A stretch of DNA of 64,000 nucleotides from an uncultured Oscillospiraceae bacterium (GCA_934589065.1 CAKTNN010000006.1:1-64000), one strand, 5' to 3'; positions 42,013-50,325 are shown, numbered from the stretch's first letter. A program made the numbers and translations. Notes: a model not told the origin generated them from the sequence alone.

Positions 42013-42765
42013 GTGGAAGAATCCGAAAAACGGGAGCCCAAATATGCCCTGCTTGTGCAGCATTTGACGGAGCTTATTCAGGAGATTTCCGTCCAGGAGG
42101 ATACCTGCCTGCCCTCGGAACGGGAGCTGTGCGAGCGATACGGCGTCAGCCGGATCACTGTTCGCCGGGCCCTTTCAGAGCTGGAAAGCGCAGGGCAGAT
42201 CTATCGCGTCCAGGGAAAGGGCGCTTTTGTCCGCAGTCAAAAGCTTTCCGGTAAGCTTTCCTCTCTTACGAGCCTGACGGAGGATATGCAGGATATTAAT
42301 ATTTCCTGCGGTTCCCGCATCCTGGTGCTGGAGACGATCCCGGCGGGGGCGAAGGTGGCAAAAAAACTCCGCATTGAAGAGAATACCCCGGTGGTTATGC
42401 TCAAGCGTCTGCGCCTGGCAGGCGGCAGCCCCCTGGCGATTGAAACCTGCTATCTGCACCCAAACCATGGGCCGGTGGTCAGCCGGTATATTGCGGATGA
42501 TGTATCCCTTTATGCCGTCCTTCGGGAAAAATGCGGGGTAGACCCCGTGTATGCAGAGCAGAGCCTGGAAATTGGGCTCCTGCAGCCCTGGGAGCAGCGA
42601 ATGCTGGGGGAAAACACACCGGTTTATGCCATGTTTACGGTTCGACTGGCCTTTGATGCCGACCACAACCCCATAGAGTATGTGGAAGGAAAATACCGGG
42701 GCGACCGCTACTCCTATCATATCAGTATGGCGAACCAGCACATTACCGCACGCCAAAAAAATTGA
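42013..42765 (+). CDS. GntR family regulator, HutC/UTRA type
   Basis: Predicted sugar-phosphate-responsive repressor of 250 aa. Winged helix at residues 8-75 (KYALLVQHLTELIQEISVQEDTCLPSERELCERYGVSRITVRRALSELESAGQIYRVQGKGAFV), then a UTRA ligand domain (PVVMLKRLRLAGGSPLAIETCYL, VSLYAVLREKCGVDPVYAEQSLEIG, HNPIEYVEGKYRGDRYSY). The GTG at 42013 follows AGAAGGGGT at good spacing; the TTG further upstream has none. It heads the operon with a SIS protein and an HPr, and is divergent from the PTS genes, which it probably controls. Confidence 0.88.
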   Translation: MEESEKREPKYALLVQHLTELIQEISVQEDTCLPSERELCERYGVSRITVRRALSELESAGQIYRVQGKGAFVRSQKLSGKLSSLTSLTEDMQDINISCGSRILVLETIPAGAKVAKKLRIEENTPVVMLKRLRLAGGSPLAIETCYLHPNHGPVVSRYIADDVSLYAVLREKCGVDPVYAEQSLEIGLLQPWEQRMLGENTPVYAMFTVRLAFDADHNPIEYVEGKYRGDRYSYHISMANQHITARQKN

Positions 42766-42820
42766 CCGGCAGAGACCGAAACCGGGGAAGGATTCTTTCC
42801 CATATTTGGAGGTTAGTCTT

Positions 42821-43552
42821 ATGTATTATCAGATGTATCGGAAAAATGTGGAAGAAACACTGGATGCCATCTTTACAAAGGAGACGGATGGCCTGGAGAA
42901 GGCGGGGCAGATGCTTGCCCAGGTTCTGGAAAACGACGGGCTATTGTATGTATTCGGCTGCGGTCACTCCCACATGCTGGCAGAAGAGCTCTTCTACCGA
43001 GCAGGAGGCCTTGCGCCGGTTTATCCCATTTTTGAAACCGCCGCTATGCTCCATGAGGGAGCTGCCAAGTCCAGCCAGATCGAGCGGATGAGCGGCTACG
43101 CACAGCACGTGATTGCCCGCTACCCCATTGGGCCCAAGGACTGTTTGCTGATTGCCTCCACCTCCGGCATCAATCCCTTCGGCATGGAAATGGCCCAGCT
43201 GGCGAGAGAACGGGGGGCCAAGGTCATTGGTATCTCCTCCGGCGCTTACGTGACCCAGCCTTCCCGCCAGAAGGACGGACTCCATTTGCCGGATTTCTGC
43301 GATATTTGCATTGATAACCATGTGCCCCTGGGAGATGCCACGGTAACGGTATGTGCCGACGGCACAAAGGCGGGCCCGGTATCCACCATTGCCACCCTGG
43401 CGATCGCCAATTCCCTGGTGCTGGATGCCTGCGAGATTATGAAGTCCCACGGTGTGGAGCCTAAGGTGTTCCACAGCGGAAACTGCCCCGGCGCAGACGG
43501 ATACAATGCGGCGCTTCTGAAAGAGTATATGCCCAGAGTTCGCCACCTGTAA
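42821..43552 (+). CDS. SIS-domain protein (UPF0309-like sugar-phosphate binder)
   Basis: Cytoplasmic 243-aa protein with a sugar isomerase (SIS) fold: VFGCGHSHMLAEELFYRAGGLAPVYPIFE at the phosphosugar-binding loop, LLIASTSGINPFGMEMAQLARERGAKVIGISS (the SxSG-type phosphate site) and VPLGDATVTV. It resembles the UPF0309 group. SIS proteins isomerise, hydrolyse or sense phosphorylated amino sugars; here the likely ligand is the phosphorylated product of the adjacent PTS. The exact reaction is unknown. GGAGG lies upstream of the ATG at the usual distance. Confidence 0.85.
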   Translation: MYYQMYRKNVEETLDAIFTKETDGLEKAGQMLAQVLENDGLLYVFGCGHSHMLAEELFYRAGGLAPVYPIFETAAMLHEGAAKSSQIERMSGYAQHVIARYPIGPKDCLLIASTSGINPFGMEMAQLARERGAKVIGISSGAYVTQPSRQKDGLHLPDFCDICIDNHVPLGDATVTVCADGTKAGPVSTIATLAIANSLVLDACEIMKSHGVEPKVFHSGNCPGADGYNAALLKEYMPRVRHL

Positions 43553-43576
43553 ATATTTTATTGGAGGAAACCGATT

Positions 43577-43846
43577 ATGAAAGAAGTTAAAACCACCGTC
43601 GTCAATCCCAATGGCATTCACGCCCGCCCCGCCTCCTTCTTTGTAAACGAGGCAAAGAAGTACCAGAGCAAGATCATGGTTGAAAACCTGAGCTCCGGCA
43701 AGGCCAAGGATGCCAAACAGATCCTGGGTGTTATGAGCCTGGGCATGACCAAGGGCACCGAGATTCGCCTCACCGCCGAAGGGCCCGACGAGGAAGAAGC
43801 CATCGCCGGTATGCTGCACCTGGTAGAGTCCGGCTGCGGAGAATAA
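43577..43846 (+). CDS. HPr-like phosphocarrier without the regulatory Ser
   Basis: An 89-aa HPr-fold protein. The catalytic His15 is in its normal context (NGIHARPA), and the C-terminal half SGKAKDAKQILGVMSLGMTKGTEIRLTAEG aligns with HPr. The residue in the Ser46 position, phosphorylated by HPr kinase in Firmicutes, is Gln (Gln48 after a two-residue insertion), so it should not serve CcpA-mediated catabolite control. This suggests a dedicated phosphate donor for the neighbouring PTS rather than the general ptsH product. TTGGAGG precedes the ATG, and a terminator follows. Confidence 0.87.
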   Translation: MKEVKTTVVNPNGIHARPASFFVNEAKKYQSKIMVENLSSGKAKDAKQILGVMSLGMTKGTEIRLTAEGPDEEEAIAGMLHLVESGCGE

Positions 43847-43859
43847 TTGCAAAGTTTTT

Positions 43860-43906
43860 GGGGCTGTCTCCTGCGGCATTTGCCGCAAAGGAGACAGCCC
43901 CCTTTT
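43860..43906 (+). terminator. Terminator after the HPr-like gene
   Basis: GGGGCTGTCTCCT pairs with AGGAGACAGCCCC around an inner GCGGC/GCCGC stem, then CTTTT. Confidence 0.92.
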
Positions 43907-43912
43907 GCTGAT

Positions 43913-43941
43913 TTGACATCCGCTTTTCTGCTGGGTATAAT
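43913..43941 (+). promoter_or_regulatory. Promoter of the RNA methyltransferase operon
   Basis: TTGACA, a 17-bp spacer and TATAAT, about 50 bp before the methyltransferase start. Confidence 0.88.
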
Positions 43942-43990
43942 GGTGCAAAACAGAAACGCCAGACATTTATCTGCATAGACAGGAGAAGCC

Positions 43991-44797
43991 ATGATTCAAT
44001 TTACGGAAATAACGGAATTTGAGGCCCCGGAGCTGGATGTATTTGCCCGGCTGACAGAGGCGCAGCTATTGAACCGTTTTGAGCCCAAGAAGGGGATGCT
44101 CATTGCAGAGAGCCCGAAGGTGATTGAGCGGGCGCTGGATGCCGGGTGCGTGCCGGTTTCCCTGCTTGTGGAGCGGGGGCACTGCAACGAGGAGGCCCAG
44201 AGGGCCATTGCGCGGTGCGGCGATGTGCCGGTGTACACCGCCAGCATGGACATCCTCACCAAGCTAACGGGCTTTCAGCTTACCAGGGGGATGCTCTGTG
44301 CCATGCTGCGGCCCAAGCAGCCCGCTCCTTTGGAGATTCTGGCTGCCTCCCGCCGGGTGGCGGTGCTGGAAAACGTGATGAACCCCACCAATGTGGGGGC
44401 GATTTTCCGCAGTGCCGCTGCCCTGGGGATGGATGGGGTGCTTTTGACCTCCGGCTGCACGGATCCGCTGTATCGCCGCAGTGCCCGGGTGAGCATGGGC
44501 ACGGTATTCCAGGTGCCCTGGGCGTATCTGCCGGAGCACTGGCAGGAAATGCTGAGGCAGCAGGGTTTTTCCACTGCGGCAATGGCCCTGACGGACAATT
44601 CCCTGTCCATTGAAGACCCGATTCTGCGTCAGCAGGAGCGCCTGGCGGTGGTGCTGGGCACGGAGGGAGACGGCCTGGCTGCATCCACCATTGCGGCCTG
44701 CGACTATACGGTAAAGATTCCCATGTACCATGGGGTGGATTCCCTGAATGTGGCGGCAGCCAGTGCCGTAGCCTTCTGGGAGCTGCGGGCCCGGTAA
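43991..44797 (+). CDS. SpoU/TrmH family RNA methyltransferase
   Basis: SAM-dependent 2'-O-methyltransferase acting on rRNA or tRNA; 268 aa. An N-terminal RNA-binding region (ELDVFARLTEAQLLNRFEPKKGMLIAESPKVIERAL) precedes the SPOUT knot: VAVLENVMNPTNVGAIFRSAAALGMDGVLL (motif 1), VVLGTEGDGLA (motif 2) and KIPMYHGVDSLNVAAASAVAFWEL (motif 3). The modified nucleotide cannot be told from sequence. It is followed closely by the amidohydrolase and metallopeptidase genes in an apparent three-gene operon. Confidence 0.92.
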   Translation: MIQFTEITEFEAPELDVFARLTEAQLLNRFEPKKGMLIAESPKVIERALDAGCVPVSLLVERGHCNEEAQRAIARCGDVPVYTASMDILTKLTGFQLTRGMLCAMLRPKQPAPLEILAASRRVAVLENVMNPTNVGAIFRSAAALGMDGVLLTSGCTDPLYRRSARVSMGTVFQVPWAYLPEHWQEMLRQQGFSTAAMALTDNSLSIEDPILRQQERLAVVLGTEGDGLAASTIAACDYTVKIPMYHGVDSLNVAAASAVAFWELRAR

Positions 44798-44806
44798 GGA
44801 GACGCT

Positions 44807-45655
44807 ATGCTGTGTGACTGTCATATCCATGGAGTGCTGGACGGGAAGGATTGGCGCGCCGCCATTGCCCGCCACCGGGAAAAACCGGAAGACGGCGTCC
44901 TGCGGGAAATGCTCCAAACCTATAAAGACCTGGGCTTTACCTACCTCCGGGACGGGGGCGACCGCTGGGGCGTGGGAAAGCGGGCAAAGGAATTGGCGCC
45001 CGACTACGGCATTACCTATCGCACCCCCTGCGCGCCGCTGTGCAAGGCGGGGCACTACGGGAGTTTTATTGGGAAAAAGTTTACTTCCTTCCAGGAATAC
45101 CGGGAGCTTATGGAAGAAAACAGAAAAAACGGGGCAGATTTTGTAAAAATCATGATTTCCGGCCTGATGGATTTTGACCGCTTCGGCGTCCTGACAGAGC
45201 CGGGGCTTCCTGAGGAAGAAATCCGGGAGCTCATCCATATCGCCCATGAGGAGGGCTTTGCCGTAATGGCCCATGCCAATGGCGCACAGACGGTGCTTGC
45301 CGCTGCGCGCGGGGGAGTGGATTCCGTTGAGCATGGGGCATACCTGGGGGAAGAAGCACTGGCAGCCATGAAAGAGGCCGGTACGGTGTGGGTCCCGACC
45401 CTCTCCGCCGTGGGCAATCTGCGGGGAACGGGCAGATTCCGGGAAGAAGCCGTGGCGCAAATTCTGTCTTCCGCCCAGGAAAATGTAAGGCGCTTTGCCG
45501 CCATGGGCGGGCTCTTAGCTCCCGGGACGGATGCAGGGGCCTGGGCGGTACCCCACGGCAGCCTGACGGAATATGCCCTTATGAAGCAAACCCTGGGGGA
45601 TTCGGCGGAAGCCCTGCTGGAGCGGGGCATTGCCGCCATTCGGGAGAAATTTTAA
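44807..45655 (+). CDS. Amidohydrolase-superfamily metal-dependent hydrolase
   Basis: Cytoplasmic 282-aa TIM-barrel hydrolase. Metal-ligand motifs are visible: CHIHG near the N terminus (HxH), FVKIMISG for the bridging Lys, VMAHANG and SVEHGAYL for the His pair, and the Asp in LLAPGTDAGAW. The substrate could be a cyclic amide, a dipeptide-like compound or similar; the family is too broad to choose. It starts 9 nt after the methyltransferase gene with AAGGAG at good distance. Confidence 0.85.
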   Translation: MLCDCHIHGVLDGKDWRAAIARHREKPEDGVLREMLQTYKDLGFTYLRDGGDRWGVGKRAKELAPDYGITYRTPCAPLCKAGHYGSFIGKKFTSFQEYRELMEENRKNGADFVKIMISGLMDFDRFGVLTEPGLPEEEIRELIHIAHEEGFAVMAHANGAQTVLAAARGGVDSVEHGAYLGEEALAAMKEAGTVWVPTLSAVGNLRGTGRFREEAVAQILSSAQENVRRFAAMGGLLAPGTDAGAWAVPHGSLTEYALMKQTLGDSAEALLERGIAAIREKF

Positions 45656-45656
45656 T

Positions 45657-46223
45657 ATGGAAACAAAACTTGTCAGAAGCCGCCGGAAAACGCTTTCCCT
45701 GCGGATTACTCCGGAGGGCAATTTGGAAATCCGGGCGCCGATGGGGATGCCCGCCCGGGAAATTGAAGCCTTTGTAACGGAAAAAGCCCGGTGGATCGAA
45801 ATCCATCGGGCTCAGGTATTGCGGGATTTTGCCCAGGGCCGGCAGGCGCCTCTGGAGGAAGAGGCAATCCGGGAGCTGAAACGGCAGACCAAAGAAAAAA
45901 TAACCCCCATGCTGGCGTTTCACGCCCGGCGCATGGGGGTTAGCTACGGTAGTGTGACGGTGCGCTGCCAGCAGACCCGCTGGGGCAGCTGCTCCGGGGC
46001 GGGAAATCTCAATTTCAACTGTCTGCTGGCATTGGCCCCGGATAACGTCATGGAGTATGTTGCGGTGCATGAGCTTGCCCACCGAAAGCAAATGAATCAC
46101 TCTGCCGCCTTCTGGCAGGAGGTGGCACGGGAATTCCCGGGCTATGCCCAGGCACGGGCCTGGCTCAAGCAAAACGGCGGTGGACTCTTGGCAAGAGCCC
46201 GCCAGGGAAAAGATCGGGGCTGA
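45657..46223 (+). CDS. YgjP-like metallopeptidase-domain protein (M48-type, DUF45)
   Basis: A 188-aa protein with the zinc peptidase motif HELAHRKQMNHSAAFW (HExxH plus the downstream H). N-terminal beta-rich region RSRRKTLSLRITPEGNLEIRAPMGMPAREIEAFV and the typical CQQTRWGSCSGAGNLNFNCLLALAPDNVMEYV of YgjP/DUF45. YgjP family members are often encoded near nucleic-acid enzymes; substrate unknown. The ATG is one base after the preceding stop, so translation is coupled. It converges on folT. Confidence 0.87.
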   Translation: METKLVRSRRKTLSLRITPEGNLEIRAPMGMPAREIEAFVTEKARWIEIHRAQVLRDFAQGRQAPLEEEAIRELKRQTKEKITPMLAFHARRMGVSYGSVTVRCQQTRWGSCSGAGNLNFNCLLALAPDNVMEYVAVHELAHRKQMNHSAAFWQEVAREFPGYAQARAWLKQNGGGLLARARQGKDRG

Positions 46224-47291
46224 CTATTTCAGCCTGGTTTCCAGCACTTCTCCCGTTTTTTCGTTCCGCACGATGGTGGCGGTGGCAACGTAGGACATGA
46301 CCCCGTCCTCCGATACGGCCTTTGCCTTGGATTTGGACAGACCGCGGATGGTTTCCAGATCCTGGTCGTAGCCTGCAAGGGCTTCTTCGTCCACGGTGTA
46401 AACCGCTACGGTGTAGGTGGTTTCATCGGAGAGGAACTTTTTGTAGGCGCTTTCTATGGTGGTAACCGTGGTGTCCGGATCCATATCCTCCTGAGAGGCC
46501 AGGATCTTAGTCATATCCGTATTCTTTTCGTAACGCTCTTCGGCGGTGTATTTTGCGGAAAGGGAAGTGGTCTTGTAGTAGTAATTCAGGTATCCGAAGA
46601 TGCACCCAACGCCGATAACAAACAGGGCAACAAGACCAAGCACCTGCTTTTTCGTAAAACGCAGCTCATTTTTTGCATCGCTGCCGGTGTAGGTCAGGCC
46701 CAGGCGGCAGGTGATGGGCAGCATGACGGACAGGAACAGGGCCAGCAGGAAGGACTCAATGGGGAACATCAGGATGTTTTTCACGATTCCGGGCAGAGCC
46801 ATCAGGAAGGTATACTGCTTGCCGCCCATGTAGATGGAGTAGTACCACATCATAATGGGGGTTTGCAGCAGTACGTTTATCGCCAGGTTGATGGTAAACC
46901 GGCTGAGCATGACCCGCCCAGTGTTTACCTTAGCCCGGTAGAGGAACAGGGCGAACACCACGGAGCCTGCAACCTCGGTCAGCACAAAAGGCAGAAAATA
47001 CACCCCGTCAGGCCGGATGATGTAGCCCAGGATATCGGTAATTACGGCGCAGATCGCGGCAACCACCGGGCCAAAGACCATGGCGCCCAAAGCATTGACA
47101 AAGTATGCCGTATTGATCCGCAGCGCCGGGGTGATGGGAATGGAAATCTGCTTCATCACCAGCCGGAGGGCAATCATCAGGGCTGCAAATACCAGTGTGT
47201 GGGTATCGGTCAGCTCTGCGGCGGCATCGTGCCAATAGGCCTTGGAAAAGGGATGGGGATAGAGTGTTGTGGATTTTTGTTTGTGGGACAT
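46224..47291 (-). CDS. folT: ECF transporter S component FolT-like (folate), with C-terminal external domain
   Basis: Substrate-capture membrane subunit for folate uptake by an energy-coupling-factor transporter. Residues about 25-210 contain six hydrophobic segments with the FolT-type pattern (LRINTAYFVNALGAMVFGPVVAAICAVITDILGYIIRPDGVYFLPFVLTEVAGSVVFALFLY). Beyond this the protein has an unusual seventh helix (KKQVLGLVALFVIGVGCIFGYLNYYYK) and about 115 hydrophilic residues likely to be extracytoplasmic. It is 355 aa; normal S components are about 180-220 aa. Start MSHKQKS has AGGAGG at good spacing. The THF riboswitch in its leader supports the folate assignment. The shared ECF ATPases and T subunit are not in this window. 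Confidence 0.88.
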   Translation of the reverse strand: MSHKQKSTTLYPHPFSKAYWHDAAAELTDTHTLVFAALMIALRLVMKQISIPITPALRINTAYFVNALGAMVFGPVVAAICAVITDILGYIIRPDGVYFLPFVLTEVAGSVVFALFLYRAKVNTGRVMLSRFTINLAINVLLQTPIMMWYYSIYMGGKQYTFLMALPGIVKNILMFPIESFLLALFLSVMLPITCRLGLTYTGSDAKNELRFTKKQVLGLVALFVIGVGCIFGYLNYYYKTTSLSAKYTAEERYEKNTDMTKILASQEDMDPDTTVTTIESAYKKFLSDETTYTVAVYTVDEEALAGYDQDLETIRGLSKSKAKAVSEDGVMSYVATATIVRNEKTGEVLETRLK

Positions 47292-47346
47292 AAAATAACC
47301 TCCTTTTTTGCAGCAGCCGAATGACCCATAACAAGGCAAAAGAAAA

Positions 47347-47370
47347 CCCAACGGACATACTTCCGTTGGG
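47347..47370 (-). terminator. Riboswitch expression-platform terminator of folT
   Basis: Minus strand: CCCAACGGA, a 6-nt loop, TCCGTTGGG, then TTTTCTTTT. The 5' arm can alternatively pair with ATTGGGG lying just after the aptamer, giving an antiterminator. It lies about 55 nt before the folT start. Confidence 0.85.
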
Positions 47371-47457
47371 GAGTGATATTGCCGAGCTTGCCGTAGGCCC
47401 TTACCGGTTGCCTAACCGAGCATCGTTGCTTCATAAAGGAGGAGTGCCCCAATATGG

Positions 47458-47555
47458 CGCAGCGGGTGCGGTGATCCCATCGCGGGCGCATAGCCCTTCG
47501 TCTGTCACACAACTCCCCATTCTGACAGCACTTCACGCGGGATCTCCTACTCTGT
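47458..47555 (-). promoter_or_regulatory. Tetrahydrofolate (THF) riboswitch
   Basis: Minus-strand RNA matches the THF aptamer in order: GAGTAG, then GAT-CCGCGT-AAGTG, then GAATGGG, then a GACAG/CTGTC-type hairpin leading to ACGAAG, a GGGC/GCCC hairpin, GCG-TGGGATCA and GCACCCGCT. These are the conserved elements known from folT and folE leaders of Clostridia. THF or a reduced folate should bind and, through the downstream terminator, shut off folT. The region between aptamer and terminator (about 47371-47457) is also structured. Confidence 0.85.
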
Positions 47556-47563
47556 TCGTCATC

Positions 47564-47592
47564 AGTATACATGTGCTTTTACAAAAAGTAAA
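47564..47592 (-). promoter_or_regulatory. Promoter of the folT leader
   Basis: Minus strand: TTTACT, a 17-bp spacer and TATACT, placing the transcript start a few bases before the THF aptamer. Confidence 0.75.
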
Positions 47593-47736
47593 GAAAAATT
47601 TTCCTGTTTTCCTATTTTTTTATTTTTACGTTCCGTAAAAGGAATTTGGGAAGTTTCACACCAAGGTTTGTTTCGCGGGCTTTCCCCACAGCGGCAGGGT
47701 AGAATAGAACTATCTTTTACCGGGGGAGGAAGGGCA

Positions 47737-48543
47737 ATGCAGTGCCAGAAGCTGAAAACCTATATGGAGACCGGGAGGGTGGTTTTCCTGCCCGTTCGGG
47801 GGATAAAGCCCAATCCGATGCAGCCGCGAAAGGTGTTTAGGCCGGAGGCGCTGGATGAACTGTGCGAATCCATCCGGCAGCATGGCGTGCTGCAGCCCCT
47901 GTCCGTGCGCCGCAGTCAGGGGGGCTACGAGCTCATTGCCGGAGAGCGGCGGCTGCGGGCTGCCACCCAGGCGGGGCTGACGGAGGTGCCCTGCATCATT
48001 TTGCAGATGGATGACCGGGAGTCGGGGATTGCGGCAATGGTGGAAAACTTGCAGCGGCAGGATCTGGATTTTGTGGAGGAGGCCATGGGCATTGCGGGGT
48101 TGATGCGGGCCCAGGGGCTCAGCCAGGAGCAGACGGCGCGGCTGCTGGGGAAAAGCCAGAGTGCCGTTGCCAACAAGCTGCGGCTACTAAAGCACGGGGA
48201 GCGGGTGCTTTCGGCGCTGCGGGAGGCAGGGCTCACGGAGCGCCATGCCAGGGCCTTGCTGCGGCTGCCCGGGGAAGCGGAAAAAATGGAGGCAATCGGG
48301 GAAATATCCCGGCTGGGGCTCAGTGTCGCGGCATCGGAAAAGTACATCGAAACCCTCCTTTCGGATCGCGCGCCCCGCAGGCGTCAGACAAATATCGGAA
48401 GCTTTCTCAACGGCCTTACGGATGCTCTGGCAAAAATGCAGCAGTCGGGAATTCCGGCAATTACGGAGCGCAGGGAAACGGAAAGCCAAATTGTTTTGAC
48501 AATTACCATTCCCAAAGAGAGCCAAAAGCAAAAAAAGCCTTGA
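47737..48543 (+). CDS. ParB/Spo0J family protein, Noc-like
   Basis: DNA-binding CTP-dependent clamp of 268 aa. ParB box: IKPNPMQPRKVFRPEALDELCESIRQHGVLQPLSVRRSQGGYELIAGERRLRAA, with the CTP-binding GERR; then MVENLQRQDLDFVEEA and a helix-turn-helix (GLSQEQTARLLGKSQSAVANKLRLLKHGERVLSAL) that reads the target site. No parA lies next to it, and the N terminus (MQCQKLKTYMETGRVVFLPV) is compatible with Noc, which is membrane-associated; Spo0J is the alternative. GGGGGAGGAAGGG precedes the ATG. No perfect parS or Noc-binding site was seen in the neighbourhood. Confidence 0.85.
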   Translation: MQCQKLKTYMETGRVVFLPVRGIKPNPMQPRKVFRPEALDELCESIRQHGVLQPLSVRRSQGGYELIAGERRLRAATQAGLTEVPCIILQMDDRESGIAAMVENLQRQDLDFVEEAMGIAGLMRAQGLSQEQTARLLGKSQSAVANKLRLLKHGERVLSALREAGLTERHARALLRLPGEAEKMEAIGEISRLGLSVAASEKYIETLLSDRAPRRRQTNIGSFLNGLTDALAKMQQSGIPAITERRETESQIVLTITIPKESQKQKKP

Positions 48544-48568
48544 CATACCGGCGCTTTTTGCGCATAAT
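48540..48568 (+). promoter_or_regulatory. Promoter of the LRR protein gene
   Basis: TTGACA, a 17-bp spacer and CATAAT. The -35 overlaps the stop codon of the ParB-family gene. Confidence 0.7.
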
Positions 48569-48631
48569 ACAGATTAGATAAAAAGGCAGATTTTGCCGCT
48601 TTTGTCGAAAAATAACAAGGGAGAACAGAGT

Positions 48632-50185
48632 ATGAAAAGCACCTGGACAAAGCGGATTGTGACGACGGTCGTCATAGTTCTGATCCTGGTTGTCGCGGCA
48701 GGAGCGTTTTTTACATTAGACCGGTTTGTGATTGTGGAGGGCCACCTTTATAAGCGGAACGAGCCGGCGCTGGATCTGCGGGAGCGGGAGGTTACCTGCA
48801 CCGCATACGATAAGCTGAAGGAAAAGCTTCCCGGCTGCACCATCTTGTGGAATGTCCCCTTCCAGGGAGCTACTTATCAGAGCTTTACCGAAGAGCTGAC
48901 GGTTACACAGCTGAGCCAGGAGGACGTGGTGCAGCTGGACTATTTCCCCCAGCTGCAGGTGGTGAACGCCATGGACTGCAAGGACTACGATGCCCTGCTT
49001 GCCCTGAAGGAGCGGCGGCCCAACTGCCGGGTGAACTACCGGGTGGAGATTGGCGGCGTGATGTACAGCTGCAACACCGTTTCCCTGACCCTGACGGAAT
49101 TCAGCCAGGAGGATGCTTCCCGGCTGCAGTACCTTACCAAGCTGCAAAAAATCGATGCCAGCGGCTGCACGGAATATGGCCTGCTGCTAAAGCTGAAGCA
49201 GGAGCATCCGGAGTGGAATATCAGCTTCCGGATGATGGTCGGCACCCAGGAGTGCACCACGGAGCAGACGGCGATCCAGGCGGACAATGCTACCTATGAG
49301 CAGCTGCAGGGCGCAATGGCGGTAATGCCCAAACTGCGCACCGTGGAGCTGCAAAATCCCCAGGCAACGGCCCAGGAGCTATTGCAGCTTCGCCAGGACT
49401 ACCCCGATGTGGAGCTTCACTGGTCGCTGGTGTTCGGTGATACGGTGATTCCGGAGGACGCGGAGGAAGTGGATATTTCCGGCGTCCAGGTGGAAAGCGT
49501 GGAACAGGCAAAGGCTTATGCGGCAATGTTCCCCAATATTACCAAGCTCATCATGACCGACTGCGGTCTGGACAACGAGACGATGGCCCAGTTCCGGGAA
49601 GAGATGCGGGACGCATATAAAGTGGTTTGGACGGTGTACCTTGGCTCCATTGCCAAGGCCCGGACGGATGATGTGAAGTTTATGCCCCTGACCCAGGGAG
49701 ACGGCTATTTCCGGGACTGGAACGCAGTGGATATCAAATACTGCGAAGATATGGTAGCCATCGATATCGGGCACTCCCGGGTGCGGAATATCGACTGGGT
49801 GGCCTATATGCCCCACCTGAAATACCTGATTCTGGCGGATACGGACGTGCGCAGGCTGGACGGCATTGAAAACTGCAAGGAGCTTGTGTGGCTGGAGCTG
49901 AGCTGGTGCGCCATCGAGTCCTACGAGCCTCTGGTTGGCTGCACGGCGCTGGAGGATCTGAACCTGAGCCGCACCTTTGCGGATCCGGAGCCTCTCTACC
50001 AGATGACCTGGCTGAAAAACCTTTGGGTTATGGAGCGAGGGGACGCAGTCACCTACCAGCTGACCCAGGCCCTGCCGGATACCCACGTGGTGGGCGGAGC
50101 ACACGATGCCATCAGCTACGGCTGGCGAAAGCTGCCCAACTACTTCAAGATGCGCGACGCGCTGGATATGTACTACATGGATTGA
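48632..50185 (+). CDS. Membrane-anchored leucine-rich-repeat-like protein
   Basis: A 517-aa protein with an N-terminal uncleaved-looking membrane anchor (KRIVTTVVIVLILVVAAGAFFTL) and a large external part. It contains degenerate beta-alpha repeats: three N-terminal units of the type LREREVTCTAYDKLKEKLPGCTILWNVPFQG and LTEFSQEDASRLQYLTKLQKIDASGCTEYGLLLKLKQEHPEWNISFRM, and a C-terminal LRR run (LKYLILADTDVRRLDGIENCKELVWLELSWCAIESYEPLVGCTALEDLNLS). No enzyme motif is visible; it probably mediates protein interaction at the cell surface. AAGGGAG precedes the ATG; a long hairpin terminator follows. Confidence 0.82.
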   Translation: MKSTWTKRIVTTVVIVLILVVAAGAFFTLDRFVIVEGHLYKRNEPALDLREREVTCTAYDKLKEKLPGCTILWNVPFQGATYQSFTEELTVTQLSQEDVVQLDYFPQLQVVNAMDCKDYDALLALKERRPNCRVNYRVEIGGVMYSCNTVSLTLTEFSQEDASRLQYLTKLQKIDASGCTEYGLLLKLKQEHPEWNISFRMMVGTQECTTEQTAIQADNATYEQLQGAMAVMPKLRTVELQNPQATAQELLQLRQDYPDVELHWSLVFGDTVIPEDAEEVDISGVQVESVEQAKAYAAMFPNITKLIMTDCGLDNETMAQFREEMRDAYKVVWTVYLGSIAKARTDDVKFMPLTQGDGYFRDWNAVDIKYCEDMVAIDIGHSRVRNIDWVAYMPHLKYLILADTDVRRLDGIENCKELVWLELSWCAIESYEPLVGCTALEDLNLSRTFADPEPLYQMTWLKNLWVMERGDAVTYQLTQALPDTHVVGGAHDAISYGWRKLPNYFKMRDALDMYYMD

Positions 50186-50264
50186 TTCGGCATAGAGATT
50201 TCCTGACCGGAATGGCTGCTATGGTTGGGAATCCTCGAAGAAAAGCCGATGCTGAAAAGAATAT

Positions 50265-50325
50265 GCTCCCTTTATGCTTTACGGTGCCTGCCTGTTCACC
50301 GCATTTCATAAAGGGAGCATTTTTG
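50265..50325 (+). terminator. Long stem-loop terminator after the LRR gene
   Basis: GCTCCCTTTATG pairs perfectly with CATAAAGGGAGC across a 30-nt loop, then ATTTTT. The remainder of the gap to 50419 shows no gene. Confidence 0.85.

Noticed and set aside
47640..47700. Possible parS or Noc-binding site near TGTTTCGCGG
   Set aside because: Only one half resembles the parS consensus TGTTTCACGTGAAACA; the second half is missing.
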